A DNA stretch of 64,000 nucleotides from Verpa conica (Eukaryota > Ascomycota > Pezizomycetes > Pezizales > Morchellaceae): positions 558,001-622,000 of the forward strand of contig JAUFSD010000016.1 in NCBI GenBank assembly GCA_033030425.1, read 5' to 3'. Below the pieces are notes generated by a model that saw nothing but the letters and a program-made list of their open reading frames with translations, had not been told where the DNA came from and did not search any database. The position numbers were made by a program, and so were the translations under genes. This document shows positions 25,338-37,257 of this stretch, in pieces (the stretch's first letter is position 1; the number at the start of each line of letters is the position of its first letter).

Positions 25338-26450
25338 ATGTCATCCCTCCACCTCTCAATCCCCTCAACTTCCCTCGCCACTGCCCCCAAGCCTCACACC
25401 CTCTACCACATCTCTCTCCGTCTCCCCCTCCGCACCCTCACTGTCGCAAAACGCTACAACGACTTTCTCACCCTCCACACCCAACTCACTTCCCTCGTCG
25501 GCTCACCCCCCCCTCTGAATCCCCCTCCAAAATCTTACTTCACCCGCACAATCAACAATCCAACACTAACCGAGAACCGCCGCATCGCACTTGAAGCATA
25601 CCTGGAAGCCATCCTCACCTGCCCCGATAACCGCTGGCGCAACTCACCGCCCTGGCGCACTTTTCTCAACCTCCCAAGTAACTGGTCCGCCGGCAGCAGC
25701 GCCAGCAGCAGCACTACATCCCTTGCCCATGCGCATGGCCCTGGGAACAACGGCCCCATCACCGACCCAACCCTATGGCTCGATACCCACCGTGAGGTGA
25801 AAACGCTTCTTCACGATGCACGTATGTTCCTCGCGAAGCGAGACCAAGCACTCACAGCTGGAGAACAACACGAGGCCTCCGCTGGGGCGAAGCGCTGCCT
25901 CGTAAAGTCCTCGACGCTCATTACCGCGCTCGACAATGGCTTGCGAGACTCGACAGATAAGCGGTGGGGAGGGAAGGAGGGGAAGGAGCTCCTCGACGGG
26001 GAGGTTCGTCGGAGGAAGGATCTTCTTGCAGCGGCAAGGAAAGAGCGGGAAGGATTAGAATCCCTCGCGAATTCCATGGCGAGCAAGAGGGCCGCTACCC
26101 CAGCTGCAGCGGTAGCGACGGCTGCAGATAAGGGCGCGCTTTTCTCGACGGCGTCAGGTAGGCCCCGGGTAGGAGGAGGGAGGGTACTCGGTGCGCCATT
26201 ACCGGAAACCGATAGGACGCGGGAGTTGGATAATAGCGGTGTGATGATGCTGAATGATCAGTATATGCGAGAGCAGGACAAGACGGTTGAGAGCCTCCTT
26301 GGAAATGTTACAAGGATGAAGGAGATTGGCGTGGCCATCGGCGAGGAAATCGATATTCAGAATGAGATGCTACGAAATCTAGACGCGGATGTTGATAAAG
26401 TGGACAAGAAGATGAGAATTGCGAAGAAGCGGGTCAACAATATCTCATAG
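25338..26450 (+). CDS. VAM7: VAM7-like vacuolar Qc-SNARE with PX domain
   Basis: A single exon of 370 codons. An N-terminal PX domain (about residues 1-120) has the RYNDFLTLHTQL core, the PPKSYF loop and a second basic stretch (ENRRIALEAYLEAIL). The middle is helical, with basic and Ala-rich linkers. The C-terminal 65 residues form a SNARE motif (EQDKTVESLLGNVTRMKEIG) whose central layer residue is the Q of IDIQNEML. No transmembrane helix follows, as expected for Vam7, which reaches the vacuole by PX binding to PI3P and the HOPS complex. It acts in vacuole fusion with Vam3, Vti1 and Nyv1 partners. It is divergent from SIP3 across a 1-kb promoter. The family match is strong because PX plus a C-terminal Qc-SNARE without an anchor is specific. 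Confidence 0.92.
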   Translation: MSSLHLSIPSTSLATAPKPHTLYHISLRLPLRTLTVAKRYNDFLTLHTQLTSLVGSPPPLNPPPKSYFTRTINNPTLTENRRIALEAYLEAILTCPDNRWRNSPPWRTFLNLPSNWSAGSSASSSTTSLAHAHGPGNNGPITDPTLWLDTHREVKTLLHDARMFLAKRDQALTAGEQHEASAGAKRCLVKSSTLITALDNGLRDSTDKRWGGKEGKELLDGEVRRRKDLLAAARKEREGLESLANSMASKRAATPAAAVATAADKGALFSTASGRPRVGGGRVLGAPLPETDRTRELDNSGVMMLNDQYMREQDKTVESLLGNVTRMKEIGVAIGEEIDIQNEMLRNLDADVDKVDKKMRIAKKRVNNIS

Positions 26451-27527
26451 ATCTGATATAATACCATTTACGGGGGGGGGGGGGGGTTGTACGATTTAGC
26501 GTGGTGTGATTCTTTTATTCCCTTCTTTCACAGCTTATGGGCGGTTTTTAATCTTTATGACTTTCATTACTTGCACCTTTTCCCTATTTAGCTTTGTTTG
26601 TGTATTGCTACTGGGTCTGCTTTTTCTCTTTTTCTCTTCTCATGGATAGGAGTATCTTGGTGCGATATGAATAATGACCTTGAACTATTTTGATTTTTTT
26701 GTCCTGGAGGTTATGTTACGTCCAATGATGGTGATATGACTTAGGACGAATGTGCGGACGAGACGTGTCGATTCATGAAACGTCACTCGACCGGTGAGTG
26801 ATTGGGAATCCAATCATGGGGTATCACTCATGTGTGTTCTCTGGTGGTAGGCTATTGTTTTTGTTTTTTAGTTCATTAAATAAATGCAACAATTTAGATA
26901 AAAATAGATAAATTAATAAGAAAAGGATAAACATAAAATCTAGTCCTGGTATTAAAAATTCCCTTGTGTTGTAATGTTTTGTTATAGGCTGTTAGGGGGA
27001 TTACACATCCTAGATGATAGAAGATAAACATTAGGAGATACATGTCATGTGAAAAACTACGTGTATGGGTGCTGTGATTGTAAGTTTTTACATTTTAGTA
27101 TAAACTCAATCAGCTGTTTTCTGAGCCAATACTTTACTAGTAGAGTAATACTTTTGGATTAAGAACTACAAAAGTTCTGATCTTGGACTCTAAGGGATTT
27201 TGTCATCATGGGGGGTCTCGGCGAGCTGAGGTCTATTAAATGTGCTAGCCAACAAGCTTAGGGTTAAAAAGGGTGAGGTATTAGGCAATAGATTAATATA
27301 ACTAAATCTGTCAAAACAGACAGATGCTATCTCATATTCTCATGTAGGTTATTACTCTGCGTCACCTATCATTAGTTCCAGCCTTCTTTACTGTAACCCT
27401 AATCTAGAACATATTCAGTCTCACAACGTTACGGGTATAAAATATCACGGCATATAGCAACTTCGCTAGCGGGTATTATTTACATTCCTTGGATAGTCTA
27501 CTCACTCAACTAGGTTAATCTTCCAAT
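26451..27527. other. AT-rich gap between VAM7 and USO1 3' ends
   Basis: Genes converge here. A 15-base G run (26472-26486) lies 22 bp after the VAM7 stop. The next 150 bp are T-rich and probably belong to the 3' untranslated region. The remainder is AT-rich without protein-like ORFs, and no further element is seen. Confidence 0.45.
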
Positions 27528-30500
27528 CTATTCTTCACCGTCTTCGTCTTCACCGTCTTCACCTTCACCATCTTCATCATCCGACACTTCCTCCCCAAGG
27601 GCCTTTAGTCGCTCCTATAAAAGCATTATTAGTAAGTAATTTCTGTAGTTATTAGAAACTTAAACATACCTTGTCCTTCTCCCGCTTTTCTTCGAGGTCT
27701 GCCAGCACCATAAAGAGGTCGTCTAGCTGCGTTTGTACATCATCCTTCTCCTTCTCCACATTCTTGGCCTTCTCCTCTGCCTTTTTGATCCTTTCCTCCG
27801 CTTCTGTAGCATTTGCTCTGGCCCTCTTAACCTCCTCGTCTGCTTTCTTCTTTTCTTCCTCCGAAGATTTAAGTTGATCCTCGATGGCTTTGATTTTCTC
27901 GGTTACTGTCTTTGCTGCATTCTCTGCAGCGTTCAATCGCTCCTGCGCCTTTCCGTCACCCGTCTTTGCGTTCTCTTCTGCGGTTCGCACTTTTTCTTCC
28001 GCAATCTTCGCCCTCTCTTCTGCAGCCGTTGCTTTCTCGTTGGCAACTCTAGCTTCCTCTTCTGCGGCTTGGGCCTTCTCTTCCGCGATCTTGGTCTTCT
28101 CCTCTACTGCTTTTAGTTCCTCTTCTGCAATTCTCCTATTTTCCTCTACGACTTGCATTCTTTCCTCTGTAGCCGCTGCTTTCGTATTGGCTGTACTTGC
28201 TGATTCTTCTGATGACTTTGCTTTTTCTTCCGCTGTTCTCGCTGCCTCCTCCGCTACTCTTGCCGCCTCCTCTGCAGCCTCCGCCTTTACTTCTGCAGCC
28301 TTCCTCTTTTCCTCTAATACTTTTACTGCTTCTTCTGCCGTCTTAGCCTTCTCTTCCAAGGCTTTCAATGCCTCTTCTCCTATTCTTTTGCTTTCCTCTG
28401 CGGCCTTTACTCTCTCATCCGCAGCCGTCATTTTCTCGCTGGCTGCTCTGGCAATATCTTCTGCAACCCTAACCTTTTCTTCCGCAGTCTTGGCTGTCTC
28501 TTCTGCAATCGTCGCTCTTTCTTCAGCAGCCTTAGCCGTCTCATTCGCTGCCTTAACCGCCTGATCTGCAGCATGTACATTTTCCACAGCTTCTTTAGTC
28601 CTGGCCTCTGCAGCTAAAACTGCCGCTTCAGCTGCCTGTGCCCTAACCCCTATTTCCGTCGCTCTACTCTCCGCTTCATTTAGGGCCATCTCTGCCCTCT
28701 TCACTCTGGCCTCTGCCTCAGAAAGTTTGCTCTGGTTATCTTCGGCTGCCATCCTCAGCTGCAAATTCGCCTCTCTCTTTGTCTTATCGATCTCGGCCTC
28801 TAGTTCCACTACCTTTTTCTTAATCTGGCCCTCAAGCTCCGCTATTCTCCTCTTCATTTCGTTCTCAAGTTCCCCTACCCGCCTCTTGAATGCAATATTC
28901 TCTCTCGCTACCTGCTCAGCTTCCCATTTGACCCGCTGGATTTCTGTGACGGCGGCCCTGTTCCGCTCGGCGGCGGTGGTAGTATCAGCTTCATGTTTCC
29001 GCCGTAGCATTTCAGTTGCTTCTCTTTGTCGTTGTATTTCTGCCGCGGCGACCTCTTTTGTTCGCTGTACTTCATGTTGTTCTTGCGTTATCCGCTGCTC
29101 GAGACTTAGACATTTTGTTTGTAGCTTTGAGAGTTCTTCGTCCTTATCTTCTAGCTGGGTTTTGAGAGATTCCATTAGCTCTGCAGATACTCCGTTTGTC
29201 TTGCCATTGGAGCCTGTATGAGTTTCTGAAGGATCTTTGTCGATGGCTCGTAGTATCCGGCTATAATTATCTTTCAAGAAGTCGATAAAGGTATGATCGA
29301 AAAATACATCTGGAAGTCCACCCCCCCTTCTACTTGTAGGAGCTTCCATAAAAACTTCAAAATCTCGAACTCGGGGATTCTCCCGTAGCTTCGTGACTTT
29401 GTTTAGGTAATGATCTCGCCCCATACGACTAGCTAATATGGGGTGTAGTGTGGCCCTAAACTCTTAAGTTAGTATAAACTTTTTTCGTAGAATTATCTTT
29501 TTAGAGCTCATACCGAGGAATAGGCGAGTCCTTATGACTGAACTCATACAAAATACCTAAAAAGAACGCACACAACCCCTGCACTAGCACATTTGAATTG
29601 CTACTCTGCTTCACCGCTGAAACCAATGACTGCACGCTTGAACCCTCAGTCAAGAAATCGTCAACTGCAGGCGAGTCTTCATACAGCCACACACACAACA
29701 GCATTAGATAGCCAACAATTATCCTTGGGTCATAGTTGTGCTCCAAAGCAGCCACCAGGTTAGCAGAGATACCCTGAATCGCTGTAACAACTTCTTCACC
29801 GGCTTCTGCATCACCTTCTTTAACAGAGGTTGCTAGTGCTTTGGCCTCTTCATCATCATGTACAAGGTGTAGAAAGATGACACTGGCAAGCCAGACACGG
29901 TATGGGTCACCGCGGGAGTCGGAGTCAAGATTTATCAGACATGTGAGGATATTTGCAGATGGGTCTCCCTGGACATGTAAATTGATGGCATGATTTAAAA
30001 AATGCAATCGTACTGGCTGGTTGCCAGCAAAGTAGGATTCAAGGCACCGACATGCAGCCAATCTTGCATCAAATGCATTCACCGACGAGGTCAACAATGC
30101 CAGGTCTAGTAAACCTTCAATAACATAACACATATCATCAGGGTTGAACTGCTGTGCTTGGACCTCCGGTGGAACGGTAGGATCCAAGTAAGTAACTTTC
30201 ATCTGTGCGAAATTCTCCTGGAGAACATCATTTTCGCGGACTAGGTCGGCAACTGCTTTCAAAGCCTGGATTCACCATACTTGAGTCAGTGTAATGAACC
30301 TTTGGGGGTAAGTTCTAGTAAATCTCCATTACCTCAGCCCGAGTTGGGTAATCACTGAAAGCTGAAAATGCAATCACCAGCATCAAATGCATGATCCCCG
30401 CGTTAAAAAATGCCATTTGATTTGCGGCAGTCCCCAATCCTCCTGGTACAACAAATAACCTCACGACCCTTGTTGCATACTGAACATTAATATCCCTCTG

Positions 30501-31569
30501 CTCCTTCGCATACGGTGTTACATCTCTCTGATCGTATTCAAATAACCTTGCTAGTTTCGGTACGCATCCGGTCTCTCTGAAAAAACTTTGATTCGATACA
30601 TTGAACGATAGTAGGTTCGATAATAGCTGGAGGCAGTCCTGCGCTACAATACCACCGTCAATACCACCCTCAGAGTCGATTATAGAGAAAGCTTTTTCAA
30701 AAGCATTTTCGAAGGCGATGAGCTTCTGGATGTCAGTGTGGCCAGAGGAGAGATTTATTATCAACAGGATGCCCTCTGTAGGTTATTAGGACCAGGTGAT
30801 CTTGAATTTTGTTCAAAGGGAGACATGCCGTTTCGGATTGCATCCCGCTTATCATCAAGGGTTGAGACAAGGCGGGAAATTCCTAGGGGAGCGGTGAGAA
30901 CACATTCTTGAGTTCTTGAAGGACGATTATTCAGGATAGCAACGAGAAGCTGTAGCGTGTAGAGACGAATATAGAAATCGCTGTCCTGTAGCAGATCGAT
31001 GAGAACCGTGATATTTTCTTGCTTCTATAGTTATATATATCAGCTCCACCGTGACCTATTATAACCAAGCTCAAAGTTGGGGAACTACGAACCTGAGTGA
31101 ACTCATCGGTGAGCCACAATGCTATGTCTTCTGAAGATTCCGGCTATACACGATTGTCAGTCATGTTGCTAGAGCGTACTGCACGTTCCACTCTTAGTTC
31201 CGGCTCCAACCCCGCGAGTTCACCCCGCTTCCACAGCCCCACTAGCCTGGTAACGGCACCAGTAACGGCAATGGCAGAACTGACATTTGATTCATCTTTA
31301 ACAAACAGCAATAGTAGTGTTTCCAACACCACCTTTATAGTGTCGACATCCTCCGCATCCTTGCTCAGCGTTCCAATCAATCCCCTCAGTCCCCCCGATG
31401 CAACCGTCTCTTTGTACTCTCTCGCAAAGCTCCGTAGCCCCTGAATCGCCGCTCTCCGGTCCTCTAATAGTGTGCTCGTTGATAGCCGTAGGCATAGCGT
31501 TTGAATCGTTGAGGTCGCATCCTGCTTCGGGGGAGCTTGACTCTGAAGAATTCCTGTGAATAATGACAT
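27528..31569 (-). CDS. USO1: USO1/p115 vesicle tethering factor
   Basis: Seven exons: 31285-31569, 31093-31143, 30829-31024, 30333-30775, 29514-30265, 27670-29455 and 27528-27614. They total 3600 nt, or 1199 residues. The N-terminal 95 codons carry TLLEDRRAAIQGLRSFA and DVDTIKVVLETLLLLF. The armadillo-type globular head continues with LWLTDEFTQ, VLIDLLQDSDFYIRLYTLQLL, SPIPRATLHPIL and FKDNYSRI (to about 640). A long coiled coil of Ala/Glu/Lys heptads follows to about 1165. The protein ends in an acidic tail (SDDEDGEGEDGEDEDGEE). The protein tethers ER-derived COPII vesicles to the Golgi with Ypt1/Rab1. It is shorter than yeast Uso1 and nearer the animal p115 scale. One intron (30776-30828) appears to use a GC donor. 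The start ATG at 31569 has a good context (GCGCAATGTC), but a short upstream exon cannot be excluded. Confidence 0.92.
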
Positions 31570-32291
31570 TGCGCTGCGTCGGTTATCCGTAAATTGGTTA
31601 TGGGATGAGCATAGACCCTGCACAAAAGGGCCCTGGGTGTGAGGAGGAGGTTCGGTGATATTGAATTGCGGACTTGGGTGAGTTGTCGTGTCCTGAGGCG
31701 TTGAATGTTGAGGTGTCCTGGTGCCGCTTTACGAGTCACATTTCTTCAATCCTGGGTCACAGCACTATCTCGATGGAGATATCTATTTATATATTTGGAA
31801 GTAATAGAACAAGGGGTTTGACGTTGAAATAATATTATAAACCCAGAAGGTATAGACGGAACTTGTTTTTCATTTTTCCCGTGTTTTTTCTGCGTGTTTT
31901 CAATACAGGAACGCCTATGGCTTTGGCTTCTCACCCACCGATCTAGAGTATTCGTACCCCATTACACTGGATATGGGCCAGTATCAGACACATTCCCCCC
32001 CCCCCCTCCCACAGACCAAACGCTCAGAAAATCAACCAAGCCACGCTTTTTACCCTAAATCCCACGATGAAGAACGCAAAGGAAAATAAAAACCGATCAC
32101 AACGTAGAATTGGAGGGTTTGTGAGAATATAAAGTAGTAAAGTAACGGAAGTAACACTGGTAATAGAAGTAAGGGGAAGAGGGGCGCGAAAGAAAGAAAG
32201 AAGACGCATAGCCCAACGATTGACTATCCACAAGGCCCAGACAAAAACGCACTAAAGTCGGGGTAGAACTTTTTCGAGGTAGGCGAGTCAT
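31570..32291. other. USO1 promoter side and MAL3 3' flank
   Basis: About 720 bp with no supported gene. A C-rich run (31995-32010) and A/T-rich patches are the only notable composition features. Open frames here are short and without signatures. Confidence 0.4.
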
Positions 32292-33422
32292 CTAAAATGT
32301 TTCTAGGTCGTCTTCTACTTGATCAGGTATTTCGAAGCCATCCTTCTCATCATTAGCCTTTGCTTTTTGGTCATTGTCGGAAGTGTCTCCCACCTCTGTC
32401 GAGTATAAAATAGCTTGAATGTGTCTGACAAGACCATCCTCGTCTTGTTCGATCTCTGGGCTCTCCTCAACTGCACGCTGGACCAATAACTCGATGTCTC
32501 TCAGCTTGCTGAAGTAAAAATCCCTTTCCCTTTCAAGGCCAGCCACACTTTCCTTTAACGTGGAGACTTCTTGCTGGAGTGCGGCGCTGCTGGCACCGCC
32601 TAGGGGAGTCCTAGTACGAGCGGCTCCTCCAACAGTTGGCGTAGTTCCGCGCTTCACCGCAGCGTTAGCTCGAGCAGCGACGGGCGCGGGAGGTCCAGCT
32701 CCCATCGTGCCCGCTTTCGTCCTACGAGTGAGTGCATCATAGTCTCCACCCGGGTAGTATTGGTCCCAGTACCGCTTTGTCCATTGAAGGAACTCAAGAT
32801 TATCCTGAAACTTGCATTTAACTAGACGTTCGACGGGGATTGGCCTATCAATCTGATGTGACGTGAAGACATCTATAGACAGAACGGCGTAGGGGCAAGG
32901 TCAATAAAGGTCACGTGGATAAAACACGCCACTTTTATACAAGAAAGGGGAGACGAAAACACGCACTCGTAAGAATTTTGTAGTTTTGCAGGTACGCGTA
33001 TTCCGTGTTAACATTGAATTTGACCTTTGACATCGGCACATCCCCTACTGATCATTAGTCGCCAGAAGACCCAAAACAGCCACCGTCTTGAAAATTCACT
33101 AACCATAGATCGAGTCAAAGATCTGGCACAGCGCGGCACTATTGTAGAAGGTGGCTGTAAGTTTTGAAATCACTCCTTGAGATAGTCAAGGCAAGCCCAG
33201 ACGGGAGGAGGAACATACCCAGTTCCACATTGCTCTATGCGGGTGATGTTAAGCTGCAAAAGGTTGTTTACCCAGGTAAGGAGTTCTTGTCTATATGGAT
33301 ATCAGTGTTAGTAGCGAACCTTCAGGTGACGGGGGGAGCGGGGCAGCCAAGGTCACTGGACAGGGGCGGGGATTGTGTTTTTTTCCCCCTCAGGTTGGGT
33401 TTTCGTACCTTGATTCTCCCAT
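32292..33422 (-). CDS. MAL3: EB1-family microtubule plus-end protein (Mal3/Bim1)
   Basis: Five exons: 33409-33422, 33219-33290, 33104-33138, 32967-33044 and 32292-32872. Introns are 118, 80, 59 and 94 nt, and 780 nt encode 259 residues. The calponin-homology domain (about 1-115) shows MGESRQELLTWVN, EQCGTGAALCQIFDSIYG, VPMSKVKFNVN and IPVERLVKCKFQDNLEFLQW. A Ser/Thr/Ala/Pro-rich basic linker leads to the EB homology coiled coil (about 175-235, VAGLERERDFYFSKLRDIE). The acidic tail ends in Glu-Thr-Phe. The protein tracks growing microtubule ends and recruits partners such as CLIP-170-type proteins. The 14-nt first exon and 35-nt third exon are small; the third was placed by the conserved GTGAALCQ block rather than by length. 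Confidence 0.93.
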
Positions 33423-33855
33423 GATGTCAGAATTAATTGATTATGAAAATAGAAGAGGGTGTTAGCTCTTTGGTGGGTATGCAAGAGAGGTGTAGAGGTT
33501 AAGCGCAGGGGGAGCAAATGCAATGTACTGGTGATGGAGCAAGAGGTGGTGGTGATGGTTGAACCTGCAGGAGAAGAGGGAGCTCGTTCCCCCACTTGCA
33601 TGTTGTTTATCTGCCAAGCCTACCAATTGGTAACCCATGGAAATAAGCCCCGCGTCCTGCCTGTCAATCCAGATGAAGTACATATATCATACAGCAATCT
33701 ACCAGCGCGCGCATCTCAAGGATCTTTTTATAAAAATCCCACAACTTAGTTTATAATATTCCGTTTACCTCTATTTTTACTAGTTACATCTTCTATGGTT
33801 TCTCTACTCCTACCCTAATTTTTATTTCCCGTAGCCATCAAGTTTATATAAAAAC
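33423..33855. other. MAL3 promoter and BOR1 3' flank
   Basis: A 433-bp gap between two genes on the same strand. The MAL3-proximal half has mixed composition and the BOR1-proximal 150 bp are AT-rich. No site can be assigned. Confidence 0.4.
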
Positions 33856-36236
33856 CTATTTCCGTCCTCGTCTATGCTGTGGCCCAGAAGATGGCCCAGC
33901 TTCCTCAGCTTCGGTCTCATTGCTATGTCTCACCGCAGATGACCTCCTTCTTTCTAGCCTTATCGAGTCACCCCTTTCCATAACACTCTCATCGCTGTCC
34001 GAGATCACCCCCGTATCAAGAGTCTCAGTGTCCTGAGGACTGATATCAATGCTCTCCGGATAATCAACATAACTACCACCGGCTGACTCCAGCGTAAATG
34101 GAGACGCAGTTGGTGCGTCCAAGATCCCCAATTCTTCAGGGGTGAAGCATTTTGGTAGTATAAATGTTCGGACAGGAATAAGGAGGAGGATGAATACCGG
34201 AAATCTGAAATATTAGCTCGTTTTCAATTATTATTTGTAGGGAAAAGTGCATACCCAATTGCAGCAATGGTCTGCGTAATTGCAAATGTAGCTCCAAAAC
34301 CAAAAAGCTCAATAATCACAAACGACCAAACCGCCCCCTTCCGGCACCGATTCAATGGATCTCCACCATGAGTCAATGCGTGGTCTCTGAGTAGATAAGC
34401 AATTTTAAGTGTCATGCCATTCTTTAAAACCGTTAGCTTCTTATTACCTAAAGATGATCCGGAAAGGTTCTATATACTCCTTCTAATGCCTGGAGCCCCA
34501 TAACGAAGAATAGCCCAGCCAATACAGCCTGCGGAATCAACGCAAGAACAAATAGCAATGGCCCAGTCATAACCCCTAGAACCATCAATCCTTGTGCGAG
34601 ATTGCTGACCCTCTGTTCAACAACATGGTCAATCACAGTCTCGGACTTGCCCTTGTTCTCCTCTGCATCATCTGTTTTCTTTCGAGTGACACACAGAGAC
34701 GCAGTATGAAATGGGGCTTGAGGAATAAGGCCGTTTGGTGCTGGGATTCCCAAGATGCCTGAAATACCAGTAGTTAACCCAAGCAGGAAGATGTCCCAGT
34801 GGAAACCAGCAGGCTTCTTCAGTGGGAACTCGCTTCCCTGGCAGATAAGGCTAGAGACGTTGTGATCAAAGTAGAACAAAATTGTCAACAAGACCGCAAA
34901 TCTACGATTTTCATCAATATCCAGACCCCAAGGGCTCATTCTCACTTAGTTCACTCACGGAATCGCTAAAAATATGTTCCCAACGTCAATATCCCAGAAA
35001 TGTACTAACCACCCCCTCTCGAGTGTCGGGTGGAACGCTCTCGTAATTGGTAACTGCTCTAACCTAATATCGCTCATCTTCCCAAAATACTGGTACCCCG
35101 TAAAAAAGATCACCGTAAGTGGTGTACCATAATCCTTCAAAAACACCCTAACCGGATGCTTAAACAGATTGCTGTCCCCGATAACCCCACACCCATACCC
35201 GACGATCAACACAAGCAGCGCAATAGAGATTGATAGATATGCAGCGGAGTCGCCAGCACGCCATTGGAGCGTTAAAACTTGAATCCCCTTCTGAAGATAG
35301 ATAAAAGCAACGTAAAAGCTAAATAGATCATAGTAAGCATATATGCATATACGTAGCAGAGTGAGCCCAACCCAAAGATGTCACAGGAAAACCGAGTAAC
35401 CCATTTTACCGCATTACAAGCATTGGTTATTGCAAGCACCGTGTGCATGATCATTGACCACCTAACAATGACTAGATTAACACTCGGCTGATATGGCTAG
35501 AGTCCATAGAGAACTTACAGACAAATCCAGCACATAAACTGGAAGTACGGAATTCCCCTATTTGAAATACGTTATCTAACACCACCTAACTATCCTGATG
35601 CGATCTAGAATACCTTGGTGCCACAATATCATAAACAGTACTATCACCCAAATCAGCTTAATATCCTAGCCTAAATTCAACAAGAATAGGAAGATATACT
35701 AATTGAATACAGTAATAGGCCCAGTAACACCCACGATACATAGTGGCTGCGCAGCTAAGAACGAAAATACTACGGCACCGAGGACTGAGGCAAGGAGCAC
35801 TTCGTTCACACCATATGACATGTCGGTCTTCTCGAACCTGGTACTATAGTTAGTGATACTTGAACGACTATCAGGGTCAATGGATAGAGCTACATATCAA
35901 GTGAGAAAGCAAGAGCAGGTAATACACTTTATATAACAAGAGTTCCATATCTAATGGTTAGTCAATCGCTAGAATACCAAAAGCTAGTTCTTTTATAGCT
36001 GAGAATTACTTCGCAAAAAACATGTAAACTACGACAAAAAGCCGTTAGCCCCTATGTAAGAAAATGGCTAGTAGTAAACACATACTCGTACTAGGAACAA
36101 TCCTATAATCCCACGCGTCTGTCCAATCGGACCAATAGAAAGGTGCCCTCCTTCTAATATCATTGATCATGCCCCTCCCTAGCCATGATGACACCTTCAC
36201 CGATGAAGCCCCTTCATTTATTGAACTTCTCGACAT
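33856..36236 (-). CDS. BOR1: Bicarbonate-transporter-family borate exporter
   Basis: Eleven exons: 36086-36236, 36010-36028, 35894-35926, 35700-35837, 35614-35640, 35519-35557, 35372-35461, 34959-35318, 34478-34901, 34255-34421 and 33856-34204. They total 1797 nt, or 598 residues, all joined by GT-AG introns of 50-83 nt. Conserved SLC4-type blocks run in order: GMINDIRRRAPFYWSDWTDA, AFSLDMFEKTDMSYGVNE, QPLCIVGVTGPITVFNYTVYD, MCWICLWS, RVFLKDYGTPLTVIFF, YFDHNVSSL and APNGLIPQAPFHT. The fold is a multi-pass plasma-membrane transporter; yeast Bor1 exports borate. The C-terminal 110 residues are hydrophilic, acidic and Ser-rich. Reading through the intron at 34422-34477 would hit a TAG, so the donor must be the earlier GTATAT. 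The N-terminus is uncertain: the first good ATG is used, but an upstream exon is possible. Confidence 0.9.
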
Positions 36237-37257
36237 AATTGGAGATAACCGACTCGTGTGCGCGTTGTGCTGTTCCCCTGTCTTCAACCGGGCCTGTGTC
36301 GTGACGATGCCATGATTAGCGTTGCTATAATCCTAGCTCCGTACCTGGGTCGTAGAAAGAAAAGAGCCCGGAAAGAGGACCTATTACCTTGATATAGTGG
36401 AGTCTTCGTTGGCAGGGGTGAATAAGAATTGTGTATTGACCTCTAGGGTTATGAACGGCTACGGGTAAGAACAAGGCCATGGATGTGGAAAGTCCCACGT
36501 GACCTAACACCTACTTGTTCTAAGGTCACGTGAGTCATTATAATTCTAGTAACTTAGAGTAGGCCAATAGCGCAAGGGTAAAAACTTCATCACACACTTG
36601 CGAGATCTTTTTTTTTATACCGGACTCCCACTAGCAGCACCGCTATTATTAATATTGGCGCATTGACCAATGCCTTTGTTGGTGACATTCTTACCCTTAG
36701 GGTCTTCAGAGTTAAAGGCTCACTAGTGTGTTATCATATGTAGTGCATGGTGCAATATTCAACAATGAATAGACAGCGCTCAGGAGTACCAGGAAAGTGA
36801 TGCATATCTCGATCAGAAGACAGTATTAATTCTCAACAACTACATAGCTAATTAATGCGATTGTGAACATGAATGTCAACTAGAGTGTGCAGAATGTAGT
36901 CCTGTTAAAAAAAACCAATACTATTCATTGTTATCTATTTCACTAGGGTTTCCCAGCTTGGAGTTTGTTCTCCCGTACTATGTTTCATGCCGTAGGAGAG
37001 TAGATCAAAATCCCCATTTATCCCTGGATTTTTGTTACGATAAAATATAAGTGTTTAATTATATTATAGGTGGTGTTTATGCGCTGCTAGGTCAAAACGT
37101 ACATCATATGAACAAATATAATAAGATAAACTGTTTGTCCAGTACATATCTAATGGACTTTTACTTATATCATGATCTATAGAACCCACCTAGAGTAATC
37201 TAAAAAATTATAACACCCAAGCCCCCTCCCTAGTGGTACAGTAAAACCCACCCAGCT
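36237..37257. other. BOR1 promoter side; AT-rich gap
   Basis: About 1 kb. The BOR1-proximal 250 bp could still hold a non-coding first exon, since the frame is open back to about 36330 without an ATG in phase. Two copies of GTCACGTG lie 33 bp apart, at about 36497 and 36525. The rest is AT-rich with no ORF of interest. Confidence 0.4.

Noticed and set aside
26472..26486. G15 run, with similar C runs near 31995 and 40985
   Set aside because: Simple homopolymers without arrangement that suggests function. They are also common assembly-error sites.
34440..34480. Premature TAG in BOR1 suggesting a pseudogene
   Set aside because: The TAG lies inside an intron when the GTATAT donor at 34477 is used, and the family sequence continues correctly after 34421.
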